From Serratia odorifera (GTDB taxonomy: Bacteria; Pseudomonadota; Gammaproteobacteria; Enterobacterales; Enterobacteriaceae): a stretch of DNA of 64,000 nucleotides. Position numbers and translations under genes: made by a program. The stretch lies in the NCBI RefSeq assembly GCF_900635445.1, contig NZ_LR134117.1, forward strand, positions 4,526,001 to 4,590,000, read 5' to 3'. Shown here in pieces: positions 55,371 to 64,000 of the stretch. The stretch's first letter is position 1. Each line of letters opens with the position of its first letter. The notes under the pieces were generated by a model, which was not told where the DNA came from, did not search any database, and saw nothing but the letters and a program-made list of their open reading frames with translations.

Positions 55371-56771
55371 ATGGTCGATCACGCTAAAAATACCGACAGC
55401 GACAACGCTGCATCAGAAGATAGCCTTCGAAGAAACCTTTCCAACCGCCATATACAACTGATCGCCATCGGCGGCGCTATCGGCACCGGTCTGTTTATGG
55501 GCTCAGGGAAAACCATCAGTCTGGCTGGGCCTTCGATCATTTTTGTCTATATGATCATCGGCTTTATGCTGTTTTTTGTTATGCGCGCGATGGGCGAATT
55601 GCTGCTGTCGAACTTACAGTACAAATCCTTTAGCGACTTCGCCGCCGATCTGCTCGGCCCATGGGCCGGGTTCTTCACCGGTTGGACCTACTGGTTCTGC
55701 TGGGTCGTCACCGGCATTGCCGACGTGGTGGCGATCACCGCCTACGCCCAGTTCTGGTTCCCCGAGCTTTCGCAATGGGTCGCTTCGCTGCTGTGCGTCC
55801 TGTTGTTGCTCAGTCTCAACCTGGCCACGGTGAAAATGTTTGGTGAAATGGAATTCTGGTTCGCCATGATTAAAATCGTCGCGATAGTCGGCCTGATCGT
55901 TGCCGGTCTGGTGATGATTGCCATCCATTACCCTTCTCCAAGCGGTACGGTGGCCTCGTTCTCCCATCTGTGGAACGACGGCGGCATGTTCCCTAAAGGC
56001 ATCAGCGGCTTCTTCGCCGGTTTTCAGATCGCGGTTTTCGCCTTTGTCGGCATCGAACTGGTGGGCACCACGGCAGCTGAAACCAAAAATCCGGAAAAAG
56101 TACTGCCACGCGCCATCAATGCCATTCCACTGCGCATCATCATGTTTTATGTATGTTCGCTGATCGTTATCATGTCGGTAACGCCGTGGAACTCGGTGGT
56201 GGCGGACAAGAGCCCGTTCGTTGAACTGTTCGTGCTGATTGGCCTACCTGCGGCGGCCAGCGTGATCAATTTCGTGGTGCTGACCTCTGCTGCCTCATCT
56301 GCCAACAGCGGCGTGTTTTCTACCAGCCGCATGCTGTACGGCCTGGCACAACAGGGTGACGCACCTCAGCCCTTCGCCAAACTGTCCAAACGCGCGGTGC
56401 CGGCCAACGGTCTGACGTTTTCCTGCATTTGCCTGCTGAGTGGCGTGGTGCTGATTTATCTGATCCCGAACGTAGTGACGGTATTCACGCTGGTAACCAC
56501 CGTATCGGCGATCCTGTTCATGTTCGTCTGGAGCATCATTCTGTGCTCATACCTGGTTTACCGTAAGCGACGCCCGGAACTGCATCAGAAATCGGTCTAT
56601 AAAATGCCGGCCGGTAAACTGATGTGCTGGGTATGCATGGCGTTCTTCGCCTTTGTACTGGTCTTGCTGACCTTGCAGAGCGACACCCGCCAGGCACTGA
56701 TGGTAACGCCGCTGTGGTTCGTGGTGCTGGGCATCGGCTACGGGCTGGCGCGCAACAAAAAACGCGCCTGA
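55371..56771 (+). CDS. cycA: D-serine/D-alanine/glycine transporter
   Basis: Proton symporter of the APC family for glycine, D-alanine, D-serine and cycloserine. 466 residues with twelve membrane helices. It matches E. coli CycA from SLRRNLSNRHIQLIAIGGAI and in KMPAGKLMCWVCMAFFAF. The terminator after it is a long perfect inverted repeat. Confidence 0.95.
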   Translation: MVDHAKNTDSDNAASEDSLRRNLSNRHIQLIAIGGAIGTGLFMGSGKTISLAGPSIIFVYMIIGFMLFFVMRAMGELLLSNLQYKSFSDFAADLLGPWAGFFTGWTYWFCWVVTGIADVVAITAYAQFWFPELSQWVASLLCVLLLLSLNLATVKMFGEMEFWFAMIKIVAIVGLIVAGLVMIAIHYPSPSGTVASFSHLWNDGGMFPKGISGFFAGFQIAVFAFVGIELVGTTAAETKNPEKVLPRAINAIPLRIIMFYVCSLIVIMSVTPWNSVVADKSPFVELFVLIGLPAAASVINFVVLTSAASSANSGVFSTSRMLYGLAQQGDAPQPFAKLSKRAVPANGLTFSCICLLSGVVLIYLIPNVVTVFTLVTTVSAILFMFVWSIILCSYLVYRKRRPELHQKSVYKMPAGKLMCWVCMAFFAFVLVLLTLQSDTRQALMVTPLWFVVLGIGYGLARNKKRA

Positions 56772-56780
56772 TGCGGGTTC

Positions 56781-56801
56781 AGGGGATGTCAGACATCCCC
56801 T
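56781..56801 (+). terminator. Hairpin after cycA
   Basis: Perfect repeat AGGGGATGTC / GACATCCCCT around a single base, nine bases past the stop; no T-tract. Confidence 0.6.
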
Positions 56802-56820
56802 GCTCGCCTCACTTCGACGC

Positions 56821-57756
56821 TTAGCCCTCGGTGAGCGTATCCGGCTTGGCCCTGCGCCGAATGCGCAGTTCGCTGACGATCACCCCAATAACGATCAACG
56901 CACCGCCGAGCAGCGCAATGCCCGGTAAACGCTCACCGGCCATGCGCCCGACAATCCCTGCCCATACCGGCTCGCCGGCATAAATCACCGTGGCACGCGT
57001 CGGCGACACGCTACGCTGGGCCCAGTTCATGGTAACCTGGATCAACGCGCTGGCGATGCCCAGCCCAACCGCGCTGTACAGCAGATAATTGGAATACGCC
57101 GGTATGGACTCCCCGGTGGGCGCCATCATCAAAAACGACAGCAGCGACGCGGTAGCCAACTGCACCAGGGTGACGCGTTTGACGTTTACCTTACCGGCGT
57201 AGGCGCCAATCAGGATGATTTCGGCCGCGATCGCCAGCGTGCTGACCAGCGTCAGGATCTCGCCCAGGGACAGCGTCATTTCATTACTGCCAGGCCCGGC
57301 CATCAGCATCAGGCCGGTAAACGCCAGCAGTACGCCAAGCCACGACATGATGCCGGGAAAGCGCCCCAGCACCAGCCATTGCAGCAATGGTACGATCGGC
57401 ACGTACATCGCGGTGATGAAAGCGGACTGACTGCTACTGATGGTCTGTAACCCAACGGTTTGCAAACCATAGCCAAACATGATGGAAAGACCAATAAACG
57501 CGCCAGCCTTGAATTCGTACCAGGTCAGGCCGCGCAGGCTACCCAGCGAAAACAGCGCCAGCGCCAAGGTGGCGGTGCCAAATCGCAGCCCGACAAAGAA
57601 AAACGGGCCGCTGACCATCATCGCGTGATGCACCGCCAAAAAGGTGCCGCCCCAAATCATGGTGATAAAAATAAGTATCGCCTCCTGAGGTTTTATCTTC
57701 AGAAACAGGCGAGAGAAAAAGGATTTTTTGACCGATGACACCGACTTGCCCTTCAT
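56821..57756 (-). CDS. EamA-family transporter
   Basis: Ten-helix drug/metabolite transporter, about 311 residues from MKGKSVSSV (an ATG seven codons upstream is also possible and lies in the operator). Both EamA repeats are visible: one starting ILIFITMIWGGTFLAVHHAM and one starting LGEILTLVSTLAIAAEIILIGAY. It faces an XRE-cupin regulator across a short promoter region with a repeated palindrome, so it is probably the regulated target. The substrate is unknown. Confidence 0.87.
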   Translation of the reverse strand: MKGKSVSSVKKSFFSRLFLKIKPQEAILIFITMIWGGTFLAVHHAMMVSGPFFFVGLRFGTATLALALFSLGSLRGLTWYEFKAGAFIGLSIMFGYGLQTVGLQTISSSQSAFITAMYVPIVPLLQWLVLGRFPGIMSWLGVLLAFTGLMLMAGPGSNEMTLSLGEILTLVSTLAIAAEIILIGAYAGKVNVKRVTLVQLATASLLSFLMMAPTGESIPAYSNYLLYSAVGLGIASALIQVTMNWAQRSVSPTRATVIYAGEPVWAGIVGRMAGERLPGIALLGGALIVIGVIVSELRIRRRAKPDTLTEG

Positions 57757-57761
57757 GCAGA

Positions 57762-57777
57762 GTGCAATATAATGCAC
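57762..57777. promoter_or_regulatory. Palindromic operator, copy 1
   Basis: GTGCAATATAATGCAC, a perfect inverted repeat GTGCA-N6-TGCAC. It contains a TATAAT -10 on the plus strand (TATATT on the minus strand), so a bound repressor would block both directions. Confidence 0.65.
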
Positions 57778-57790
57778 AGATCCTGCCAGT

Positions 57791-58384
57791 ATGAGGCATC
57801 AACAGACAATGAGCAATATAATGCACAATGGAAAGCCCGACGCGCTGCGGGTGCTGCAATACCTCAGCAGCAATGTGCGGGGATACCGCCAACAGGCGGG
57901 CCTGAGTCAGATGGCGCTGGCCGGGCTCTCTGGCGTTAGCCGGCGGATGCTGGCGGGGATCGAGGCCGGCGATCGCAACGTCAGTCTGGCCGTGCTGGAC
58001 AAACTGGCGGCAGCGCTTGAAGTATCATTTACCGATTTGATTCAGGCACCTGACGCGCGCGGCAATCACCTGATTGGCGAATTGGCCTGGCAAGGTAACC
58101 AACCGCAGAGTCAGGCCATTCTTGCTGCCAGCGTACCGTCCCGGCAGCGCGTGGAGCTGTGGCAATGGACGCTGATGCCCGGCGAGCACTACGACTCGCT
58201 ACCGGATGCGCAAGGCTGGCACGAAATCATTTACGTGGTCAGCGGCAGCATGACGCTGATCCTGACGCAACAGACGTTGACCCTGAGCGCCGGCCAGACC
58301 CACGTGTTCAACAGCGATCAACACTATGCCTATGCCAACCGCGGCAGCGAACCGCTACGGTTTATCCGCAACGTGACGTTTTAG
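57791..58384 (+). CDS. XRE-type regulator with C-terminal cupin
   Basis: A 197-residue transcription factor. Residues 20-80 form a helix-turn-helix (LRVLQYLSSNVRGYRQQAGLSQ, followed by MALAGLSGVSRRMLAGIEAG); residues 110-195 form a cupin ligand domain (LMPGEHYDSLPDAQGWHEIIYVVSG, then LSAGQTHVFNSDQHYAY). ATG codons at 57791, 57809 and 57821 are all possible starts and none has a good ribosome site. It is divergent from the EamA gene. A likely model is repression of the exporter and itself, relieved by a small ligand bound in the cupin. Confidence 0.88.
   Translation: MRHQQTMSNIMHNGKPDALRVLQYLSSNVRGYRQQAGLSQMALAGLSGVSRRMLAGIEAGDRNVSLAVLDKLAAALEVSFTDLIQAPDARGNHLIGELAWQGNQPQSQAILAASVPSRQRVELWQWTLMPGEHYDSLPDAQGWHEIIYVVSGSMTLILTQQTLTLSAGQTHVFNSDQHYAYANRGSEPLRFIRNVTF
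57811..57826. promoter_or_regulatory. Palindromic operator, copy 2
   Basis: GAGCAATATAATGCAC, the same as copy 1 in 15 of 16 positions, 49 bases downstream. It overlaps the candidate start codons of the regulator. Confidence 0.6.
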
Positions 58385-58557
58385 TCGTCATTGTCGGCCC
58401 GCTGTTCCGGCAGTTCCTCCAGCGGCGGCTGAATGCCTTCCGAAATATAATCCTTGGCGGCAAAAACGCGCTGATTGCCAAGTCGATCCTCGACCACAAC
58501 GTGCTTTATGGCGCCGCTTGCCAATAAAATCCGCTTGATACCACGACACTGATCCAT
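58381..58557 (-). CDS. Small protein of unknown function
   Basis: A 58-residue protein MDQCRGIKRILLASGAIKHV, then VVEDRLGNQRVFAAKDYISE, then an acidic tail. Its stop overlaps the end of the XRE gene by four bases, tail to tail. The middle looks like a short beta hairpin (VVVEDRLGNQRVFAA). No family is recognised. Confidence 0.5.
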   Translation of the reverse strand: MDQCRGIKRILLASGAIKHVVVEDRLGNQRVFAAKDYISEGIQPPLEELPEQRADNDD

Positions 58558-58641
58558 CGGGGTTGCTCCAGCTGTTGCACATCCCTTCAGTGTATACCCA
58601 AAATAATGCCGTTACCGATGACGACTCGGCTAGCGTAGAGG

Positions 58642-59556
58642 TTATTGCTGTTGCAGCCAACGCTGCAACTGTTCGACGGCGCTGCCGGGCGCGATGGGTT
58701 GCGGCGTCAACAGACAGTAACTGCTGCCGTCCTGCTGAAAGCCAAACGGCGCCACCAGCATGCCGGCGTGAATATCGTCGCGCACCTGCCGCCATGGACC
58801 GATGCCGATGCCGAGCCCGGCGGACGCGGCCTGCAGGCTGAAATAGAAGTGATCAAAACGCTGTTGCGCCAGCCCGTCGAGCGTCATCCCCTGCGCTTGC
58901 GCCCAGTCGTCCCACGCCGTCGGTCGCGTCGCGCTGTGCAGTAGCACCGCATCGCGGCGCAGGCGGAGATCGCTGCCACTGCCCTCGACAAAACGCGCGA
59001 GTGCTTCCGGTTTACAGACCGGGCCGACCTTCTCGGCAAACAGCACGCGACTGTAAATATGGCGCTCCCAGGCAAAGTCATTGCGGCGAATCGCCAGCGT
59101 AATGCCATCGTGAAACACCACCGGCCCGCCACCCGCTACCAGTTGCACGTTGATTTCCGGGTGCGCCTGCTGGAACGACGGCAGACGTGGGATCAACCAG
59201 CGCATTAACAGGGTCGGCTCGCAGGACAGTACGATCGGAGCCTGCTGCGCCTGGCGATAGAGCCCCTGCACCGCGTGCTCAAGAATGCCAAACGCCTGCT
59301 GAGTGGCGTGGAGCAACGTGCTACCGGCGGCGGTGAGATATACCCGCCGATGACGCCGTTCAAATAACGCCAGCCCCAGCTCATCCTCCAATGCGCGCAC
59401 TGCCCGGCTGACTGCGCCATGCGTCAGATTCAGCGAGCTTGCCGCCTGGGTAAAACTTTCCAGCCGGGCGGCGGCCGCAAAACAGCGTAGCCCGCCCAAC
59501 GAAATCTGCCGGCCGATTTTAGGTGATATTTTCTCACTGATATCGTCAGTTTTCAT
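58642..59556 (-). CDS. LysR-family transcriptional regulator
   Basis: A 304-residue regulator with an N-terminal winged helix (LGGLRCFAAAARLESFTQAA, then LNLTHGAVSRAVRALEDELG) and a C-terminal periplasmic-binding-like ligand domain. It resembles the GcvA/AmpR group in the HTH. It is divergent from a LysE-type exporter, so it probably controls that gene in response to an amino acid or similar ligand. Confidence 0.92.
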   Translation of the reverse strand: MKTDDISEKISPKIGRQISLGGLRCFAAAARLESFTQAASSLNLTHGAVSRAVRALEDELGLALFERRHRRVYLTAAGSTLLHATQQAFGILEHAVQGLYRQAQQAPIVLSCEPTLLMRWLIPRLPSFQQAHPEINVQLVAGGGPVVFHDGITLAIRRNDFAWERHIYSRVLFAEKVGPVCKPEALARFVEGSGSDLRLRRDAVLLHSATRPTAWDDWAQAQGMTLDGLAQQRFDHFYFSLQAASAGLGIGIGPWRQVRDDIHAGMLVAPFGFQQDGSSYCLLTPQPIAPGSAVEQLQRWLQQQ

Positions 59557-59623
59557 CGTTTGTCCCGCGACTCCCTTTCCGCCACAATCCGCCTTCTCTT
59601 ACGCTTCATCAAGCAGGGCAACT

Positions 59624-60241
59624 ATGACCGAATTTATCGCCGTCGTCACCATTACCTTACTCGCCGTCATCAGTCCGGGACCGGACTTCGCCATGGTATC
59701 GCGCAACAGTTTGTTGAACTCCCGGCGCAGTGGGATCCTTACCGCCATTGGCATCGGTTCCGGTGTGTTGATCCATGTCGGCTATACGCTGATTGGCGTT
59801 GGGGTGCTGATACAGCAGTCGCTGTGGTTGTTTAACCTGCTGAAAATCATCGGCGCTGCCTATCTGATCTATCTGGGCGTAGGCATGCTGCGACAGGCCG
59901 CTGCCCCGTCGGCGAATGCCGAGCGCGCCGCTAACGCCATCGGTGATTTTAACGCACTTAAAACAGGTTTTCTGACCAATCTGCTGAATCCCAAAACCAC
60001 CATCTTTATCGTCAGTCTGTTTATGCAGGTGATCAACCCGCATACCTCGCTCGGTATTCAGATCGCCTACGGTCTGTTTATTGCCATTGCGCATATCATC
60101 TGGTTCAGTTTGGTCGCGCTGCTGTTTTCAACGCCGCGTATCAATGCGCAGTTCCTGCGTTTGCGCAGCGGCATCGACCGGCTGTTCGGCAGTCTGTTGA
60201 TTGCCTTTGGCGGATTGCTGGCGCTGGCCGGTATCCGTTAA
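59624..60241 (+). CDS. LysE/RhtB-family amino acid exporter
   Basis: A 205-residue membrane protein with six helices and the family motif SPGPDFAMVSRNSL near residue 18. A second segment GFLTNLLNPKTTIFIVSLF is also typical of RhtB. It faces the LysR regulator across 67 bases. The exported compound is unknown. Confidence 0.9.
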   Translation: MTEFIAVVTITLLAVISPGPDFAMVSRNSLLNSRRSGILTAIGIGSGVLIHVGYTLIGVGVLIQQSLWLFNLLKIIGAAYLIYLGVGMLRQAAAPSANAERAANAIGDFNALKTGFLTNLLNPKTTIFIVSLFMQVINPHTSLGIQIAYGLFIAIAHIIWFSLVALLFSTPRINAQFLRLRSGIDRLFGSLLIAFGGLLALAGIR

Positions 60242-60317
60242 CGCCGCACGCGCCAACTTGCCGGTTAGCTTCTATGCTTAGCGATGGGGTTTTATTCAGC
60301 AACGCAGGAGAAGCAAG

Positions 60318-60917
60318 ATGGCGAAACTATTGGTGCTTTACTACTCGATGTACGGGCATATTGAAACGCTGGCACAGGCGGTTGCCGAGGGAGCCGGCAA
60401 AGTCAGCGGCATTGAGGTTAGCGTGAAACGGGTAGCGGAAACCATGCCGGCCGAGGCCTTTGCCAACGCCGGCGGCAAAACCGATCAGCCGGCGCCGGTT
60501 GCCAGCCCGCAAGAGCTGGCAGAGTACGATGCGATCATCATCGGCACGCCAACCCGCTTTGGCAATATGTCCGGCCAGATGCGCACCTTCTTCGATCAGA
60601 CCGGCGGGCTGTGGGCGTCCGGTGCACTGCACGGCAAAATTGCCAGCGTATTTTCCTCCACCGGCACCGGCGGCGGTCAGGAGCACACCATTTCGTCGAC
60701 CTGGACCACGCTGGCGCACCACGGCATGATCATCGTACCTATCGGTTACAAAACGCCGGAGCTGTTTGACGTTTCAAAAACCCGTGGCGGCACGCCCTAT
60801 GGCGCCACCACCATTGCCGGTGCCGATGGCTCGCGCCAGCCCAGCCAAGAAGAACTCAACATCGCGCGCTATCAGGGTGAATACGTCGCCAGTCTGACCG
60901 CCAAGCTGAAAAGCTGA
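60318..60917 (+). CDS. wrbA: NAD(P)H:quinone oxidoreductase WrbA
   Basis: FMN-dependent enzyme that reduces quinones by two electrons and limits oxidative stress. 199 residues, one flavodoxin-like domain. The FMN-binding loops are visible: YYSMYGHIETLA, GTPTRFGNMSGQM and SSTGTGGGQEHT. Its length and motifs match E. coli WrbA (198 residues). It has an AGGAGAAGC site. In E. coli it is under sigma-S and ArcA; not tested here. Confidence 0.95.
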   Translation: MAKLLVLYYSMYGHIETLAQAVAEGAGKVSGIEVSVKRVAETMPAEAFANAGGKTDQPAPVASPQELAEYDAIIIGTPTRFGNMSGQMRTFFDQTGGLWASGALHGKIASVFSSTGTGGGQEHTISSTWTTLAHHGMIIVPIGYKTPELFDVSKTRGGTPYGATTIAGADGSRQPSQEELNIARYQGEYVASLTAKLKS

Positions 60918-61117
60918 ACATTCACCGTACTACTCTTCCCTGGGGCCGGACAGCCACCGGCCCGATCTTGTTGCGGCGTCACACCGGCGCTAAAATGCGG
61001 CCACCCTGCCATTCATTCGCTGAACGTCACGGTCGAAATTCGTCCTGCTTTTCCGCTCGGCTTCGCGCCCTGCGGCAGGCGTTGTCTATTTTGCGCATTG
61101 CAAAGGGAAATAAGTCA

Positions 61118-61462
61118 GTGTCTAAAGATTTTGATGAACTAATAAGAGACATGGATCTTATTATTGAAAATGTAGACAATTTAAAGGCTATGGCCCCGCG
61201 TGCGGATGTGCCGCCGGTCGCACCCCCTGCGGCCCATCACTATGATTCATTTTGCGAAACCATGGCGTTGAAAATGGTGCTCAAGGTTTTGCTGTCATCG
61301 GTGGATAAAATCGTCAAGGTTCAGATCGCCAACAAGGTTGAGCAGGAAATTTGCCAAATAGAACAGCAGGTGGTTAAAGCCGGTGGCGGCCCGGTTTCGG
61401 CCGACGACCTGGCGCAAATGACGCACTATGTACGCCATACGGTGAATGCCTTGCTGGAATAA
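61118..61462 (+). CDS. Small helical protein of unknown function
   Basis: A 114-residue soluble protein from a GTG start with AAAGGGA ten bases upstream; the frame is open further upstream but without a ribosome site. It has a Pro/Ala-rich linker near residues 26-40 (APRADVPPVAPPAAHH) between two helical parts. The second part (KVLLSSVDKIVKVQIANKVEQEICQIEQQVV) has a coiled-coil pattern. No family is recognised. Confidence 0.6.
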   Translation: MSKDFDELIRDMDLIIENVDNLKAMAPRADVPPVAPPAAHHYDSFCETMALKMVLKVLLSSVDKIVKVQIANKVEQEICQIEQQVVKAGGGPVSADDLAQMTHYVRHTVNALLE

Positions 61463-61589
61463 GCGTCAAAAAACGGGCCAATGCTGGCGGGCATGATCAA
61501 TTTTTACGAAATTTTTATATTGCCCGCTTTATTCTTTACGCATTGTCTGACTAACTGGACGTATTGCCAACGGCGGCTTGGGCGCAAGC

Positions 61590-63049
61590 ATGGTTAAAAC
61601 AAAACAAATTCTTATCGTTGTCCACCTGTGTAGTTTTTTGGTTGTTCTCTACAGTCTTTCCATGATTCCACCGTTGCTGATGGCACTGCTGTACAAGGAA
61701 AAAAGCGTTTTTTCCTTCTTTTACACGCTGGTGATCGTTGGTGCGCTCGGAGGACTGGGCTGGTTCAGTAGCCGGCAGTCCAGGGTACAGCTGCGCACCC
61801 AGGACGGTTTTCTAATTATCGTTTTGTTTTGGTTCCTATTTTCTTTAATCAGCGCCATGCCGTTATGGCTGGATGATAGCCTCAATATCAGCCTGGTCGA
61901 CGCGGTGTTCGAGGGCGTTTCAGGTATCACAACCACTGGCGCATCGGTGTTGAACGACGTTTCCGGCGTGCCTAAATCGGTGCTCTATTACCGTTCCCAG
62001 CTTAATTTTATCGGTGGTTTGGGGGTTATCGTACTGGCGGTGGCGGTGCTGCCGCTGCTGGGTATCGGTGGCGCCAAACTGTACCAGTCGGAAATGCCCG
62101 GCCGTTCAAGGAAGAGCGGCTGACGCCGCGCCTGGCCGATACCTCCAAAAACCTGTGGCTGATTTATCTGGCGTTGGGCCTGCTATGCACCGTGGCGTTT
62201 CGCGTGGCCGGCATGCCGTGGTTTGACGCGCTGTGTCACGGGCTCTCCACCGTTTCGCTCGGCGGTTTTTCGACCCGCAATGAAAGCCTCGGCTATTTCG
62301 ACAGTTCGGCGGTGGAAATGGTCGGCGGTATTTTTTCCATCCTGGCGGCGGTCAACTTTACGCTGTATTTCGTTGCCGTCGGCAGGCGCAGCTTCAAACC
62401 GCTCTATCGCAACCCCGAACTGCGCTTCTTTTTGCTGATCCTGTCGATCGTCGTCGCAATTGTAGTGGTTGAGCTTTACCGTGCTGACATGTACGGCGCG
62501 AAAGACGCCTTTGTTCACGGTTTCTTCCTCACCAGTTCAATGATGACCGATAACGGCCTGGCCACCGCCGACTACGCACAGATGCCCTCGCATACCATCA
62601 TGCTATTGCTGGCAGCCAGCTTCTTTGGCGGCTGCGTCGGCTCAACCTGCGGCGGCATCAAGGCGTTGCGCTTTTTGATCATGTACAAGCAGAGCCGCCA
62701 CGAAGTCAATCAACTGGTGCACCCGAACGCCATCTTCACCATCAAAGTGGGTAACGCCCCGATCCACGATCGGGTGCTACGCTCGGTGTGGAGCTTCTTT
62801 TTCCTGTACGTCTTATTCAGTTGCTTCTTTATTTGGGCGCTGAACCTGATGGGATACGACATCATGACGTCGTTCGCTACCGTTGCCGCCTGCATCAACA
62901 ACATGGGGTTGGGCTTTGGTGAGACCGCCGCCGGTTTTGGCACCCTGAGCGATTCGGCCAAGTGGCTGATGTGTGCCGCCATGCTGTTTGGCCGTCTGGA
63001 AATTTACCCAATCCTGATTTTGTGTTCGCGCGCCTTTTGGCGCTTCTAA
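61590..63049 (+). CDS. trkH: TrkH/TrkG-family potassium transporter (one-base frameshift)
   Basis: Potassium uptake protein of the Trk system, about 486 residues after repair (E. coli TrkH 483). Selectivity-filter loops are visible: GVSGITTTGASVL, LSTVSLGGFSTRNES, TSSMMTDNGLATADYAQ and FGGCVGSTCGGIKALRF. The frame breaks near 62100, where GGCCG should be GGCCCG, giving EMPGPFKEERLTPRLADTSK. It may equally be TrkG-like; the two are close paralogues. Confidence 0.88.
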
Positions 63050-63240
63050 ACCACTTTCCTGCTACGCTTAATACGTGGCTGCTGACGCCGGTGTCACCGA
63101 GAGCACCGGCGTTATCGTGCCGTCTGGCAGCGTGATTTTCATATAGTCAAAAGTTCTAAAGGCATTAGCAATAATAGCCGTTTTAACCAGAAGCCTGAAA
63201 AATGGCGCCCTTTTAAGGTATACTGCCTCGCACACTGTTT

Positions 63241-63263
63241 CGGGCGTTGCTGCGCCCGTTTTT
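63241..63263 (+). terminator. Terminator-like hairpin before the BCCT gene
   Basis: CGGGCG / CGCCCG stem with a 6-base loop and five T. A TATACT element lies about 20 bases before it, so it may be an attenuator or the end of a very short RNA. A longer repeat ACGCCGGTG / CACCGGCGT at 63085-63112 lies after trkH. Confidence 0.6.
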
Positions 63264-63320
63264 ATGGAGTTGTTAAAACGATTAGCCTAACTCCCTAACG
63301 GACTAGCTAAAAGGTATTCT

Positions 63321-64000
63321 ATGAGCCAAAACGACACTGAAAACGTGGCACGTCGTAGCCATATCAATCCTCCGGTATTTTATATTTCCGCCATCTTGAT
63401 TTTTGTCCTGGTGGCGTTTGCGGCCTTTTATCCCGAATTGGCAGATCGCAAATTCAAAGCGTTGCAACAGGGTATTTTCACCAACGCCAGTTGGTTCTAT
63501 ATTTTGGCGGTGGCGCTGATTCTGCTGAGCGTCACCTTTTTAGGTTTGTCACGTTACGGCAATATCAAACTCGGGCCGGATCACGCCCAACCTGACTTCA
63601 GCTACGTGTCGTGGTTTGCGATGCTGTTTTCTGCCGGCATGGGCATCGGCCTGATGTTCTTTGGCGTCGCCGAGCCGGTGATGCACTATCTTTCGCCGCC
63701 GGTCGGCACGCCGGAAACAGTGGAAGCGGCTAAACAGGCCATGCGCCTGACCTTCTTCCACTGGGGCCTGCATGCCTGGGCGATTTATGCCATCGTGGCA
63801 CTGATCCTGGCGTTCTTCAGTTACCGTCACGGCCTGCCGCTGACGCTGCGTTCGGCGCTATATCCGATTATCGGCGATCGCATCTATGGGCCGATTGGCC
63901 ATGCGGTCGACATCTTTGCGGTTATCGGTACCGTGTTTGGCGTCGCGACCTCGCTGGGCTATGGCGTCTTGCAGGTTAATGCCGGGCTGAATCACCTGTT
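63321..64000 (+). CDS. BCCT-family betaine/choline transporter (truncated by window)
   Basis: The first 226 residues of a transporter that continues past the window. The N-terminal part has a first helix after INPPVFYISAILIFVL and the family core GPDHAQPDFSYVSWFAMLFS then AGMGIGLMFFGVAEPV. The GMGIGL motif is the form found in sodium-coupled BetP/OpuD-type betaine transporters; E. coli BetT has GIGIDL. It is most likely a betaine or proline-betaine importer used in osmoprotection. Confidence 0.88.
   Translation, partial: MSQNDTENVARRSHINPPVFYISAILIFVLVAFAAFYPELADRKFKALQQGIFTNASWFYILAVALILLSVTFLGLSRYGNIKLGPDHAQPDFSYVSWFAMLFSAGMGIGLMFFGVAEPVMHYLSPPVGTPETVEAAKQAMRLTFFHWGLHAWAIYAIVALILAFFSYRHGLPLTLRSALYPIIGDRIYGPIGHAVDIFAVIGTVFGVATSLGYGVLQVNAGLNHL

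Overview
The window is a chromosomal stretch of an enterobacterium, most likely Serratia or a close relative. This is inferred from high protein similarity to E. coli for opgGH, opgC, cvrA, proP, narGHJI, narK, uvrC, uvrY, yecF and cycA, from GC-rich coding DNA, and from gene order that is only partly that of E. coli. No phage, insertion sequence, CRISPR array or plasmid gene was seen.

Layout. 0-7.2 kb: osmoregulated periplasmic glucan genes, with opgGH and yceK on the minus strand and opgC plus a second acyltransferase on the plus strand. 7.4-16 kb: a small protein, the antiporter cvrA, two tiny membrane proteins, ylaC, an odd tRNA-like gene, the SOS nuclease cho with its LexA box, proP and pncC. 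16-17.5 kb: an AT-rich pocket with a Gly/Val-rich protein, a YmgB/AriR-like protein and a small orphan. 17.6-27.8 kb: a dgcQ-like diguanylate cyclase, then the nitrate respiration genes narGHJI with narK divergent from them. 28.8-38.6 kb: a nine-gene operon in which a Ser-type sulfatase and its radical-SAM maturase run directly into a MoxR/DUF58/VWA/BatD membrane module that ends in an exported HAD phosphatase. 39.5-43 kb: a sugar symporter and a GH31 glycosidase. 43-46 kb: small genes in AT-rich DNA. 46.1-50.6 kb: the conserved block tRNA-Leu/Cys/Gly, pgsA, uvrC, uvrY, yecF. 50.6-64 kb: lipoproteins, an extensin-like protein, uspF, a hydrolase, cycA, an EamA exporter facing an XRE-cupin regulator, a LysR/LysE pair, wrbA, a trkH-family potassium transporter, and the start of a BCCT betaine transporter.

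The most interesting unit is the sulfatase-MoxR operon. Its genes overlap by a few bases from the maturase onward, so they are probably translated together. A working idea is that MoxR, the DUF58 protein and the two VWA proteins help activate, export or insert metal into the sulfatase or a membrane partner. This is inference.

A caution applies to the whole window. Nine genes (dgcQ, narI, narJ, the batD-like gene, the HAD gene, pgsA, a lipoprotein, uspF, trkH) each need one-base corrections, mostly in or beside short runs of one base, to give full-length proteins. pgsA needs two compensating corrections and is normally essential. These look like sequencing or assembly errors rather than decay, so the genes are annotated as full-length reading units with the shift described.
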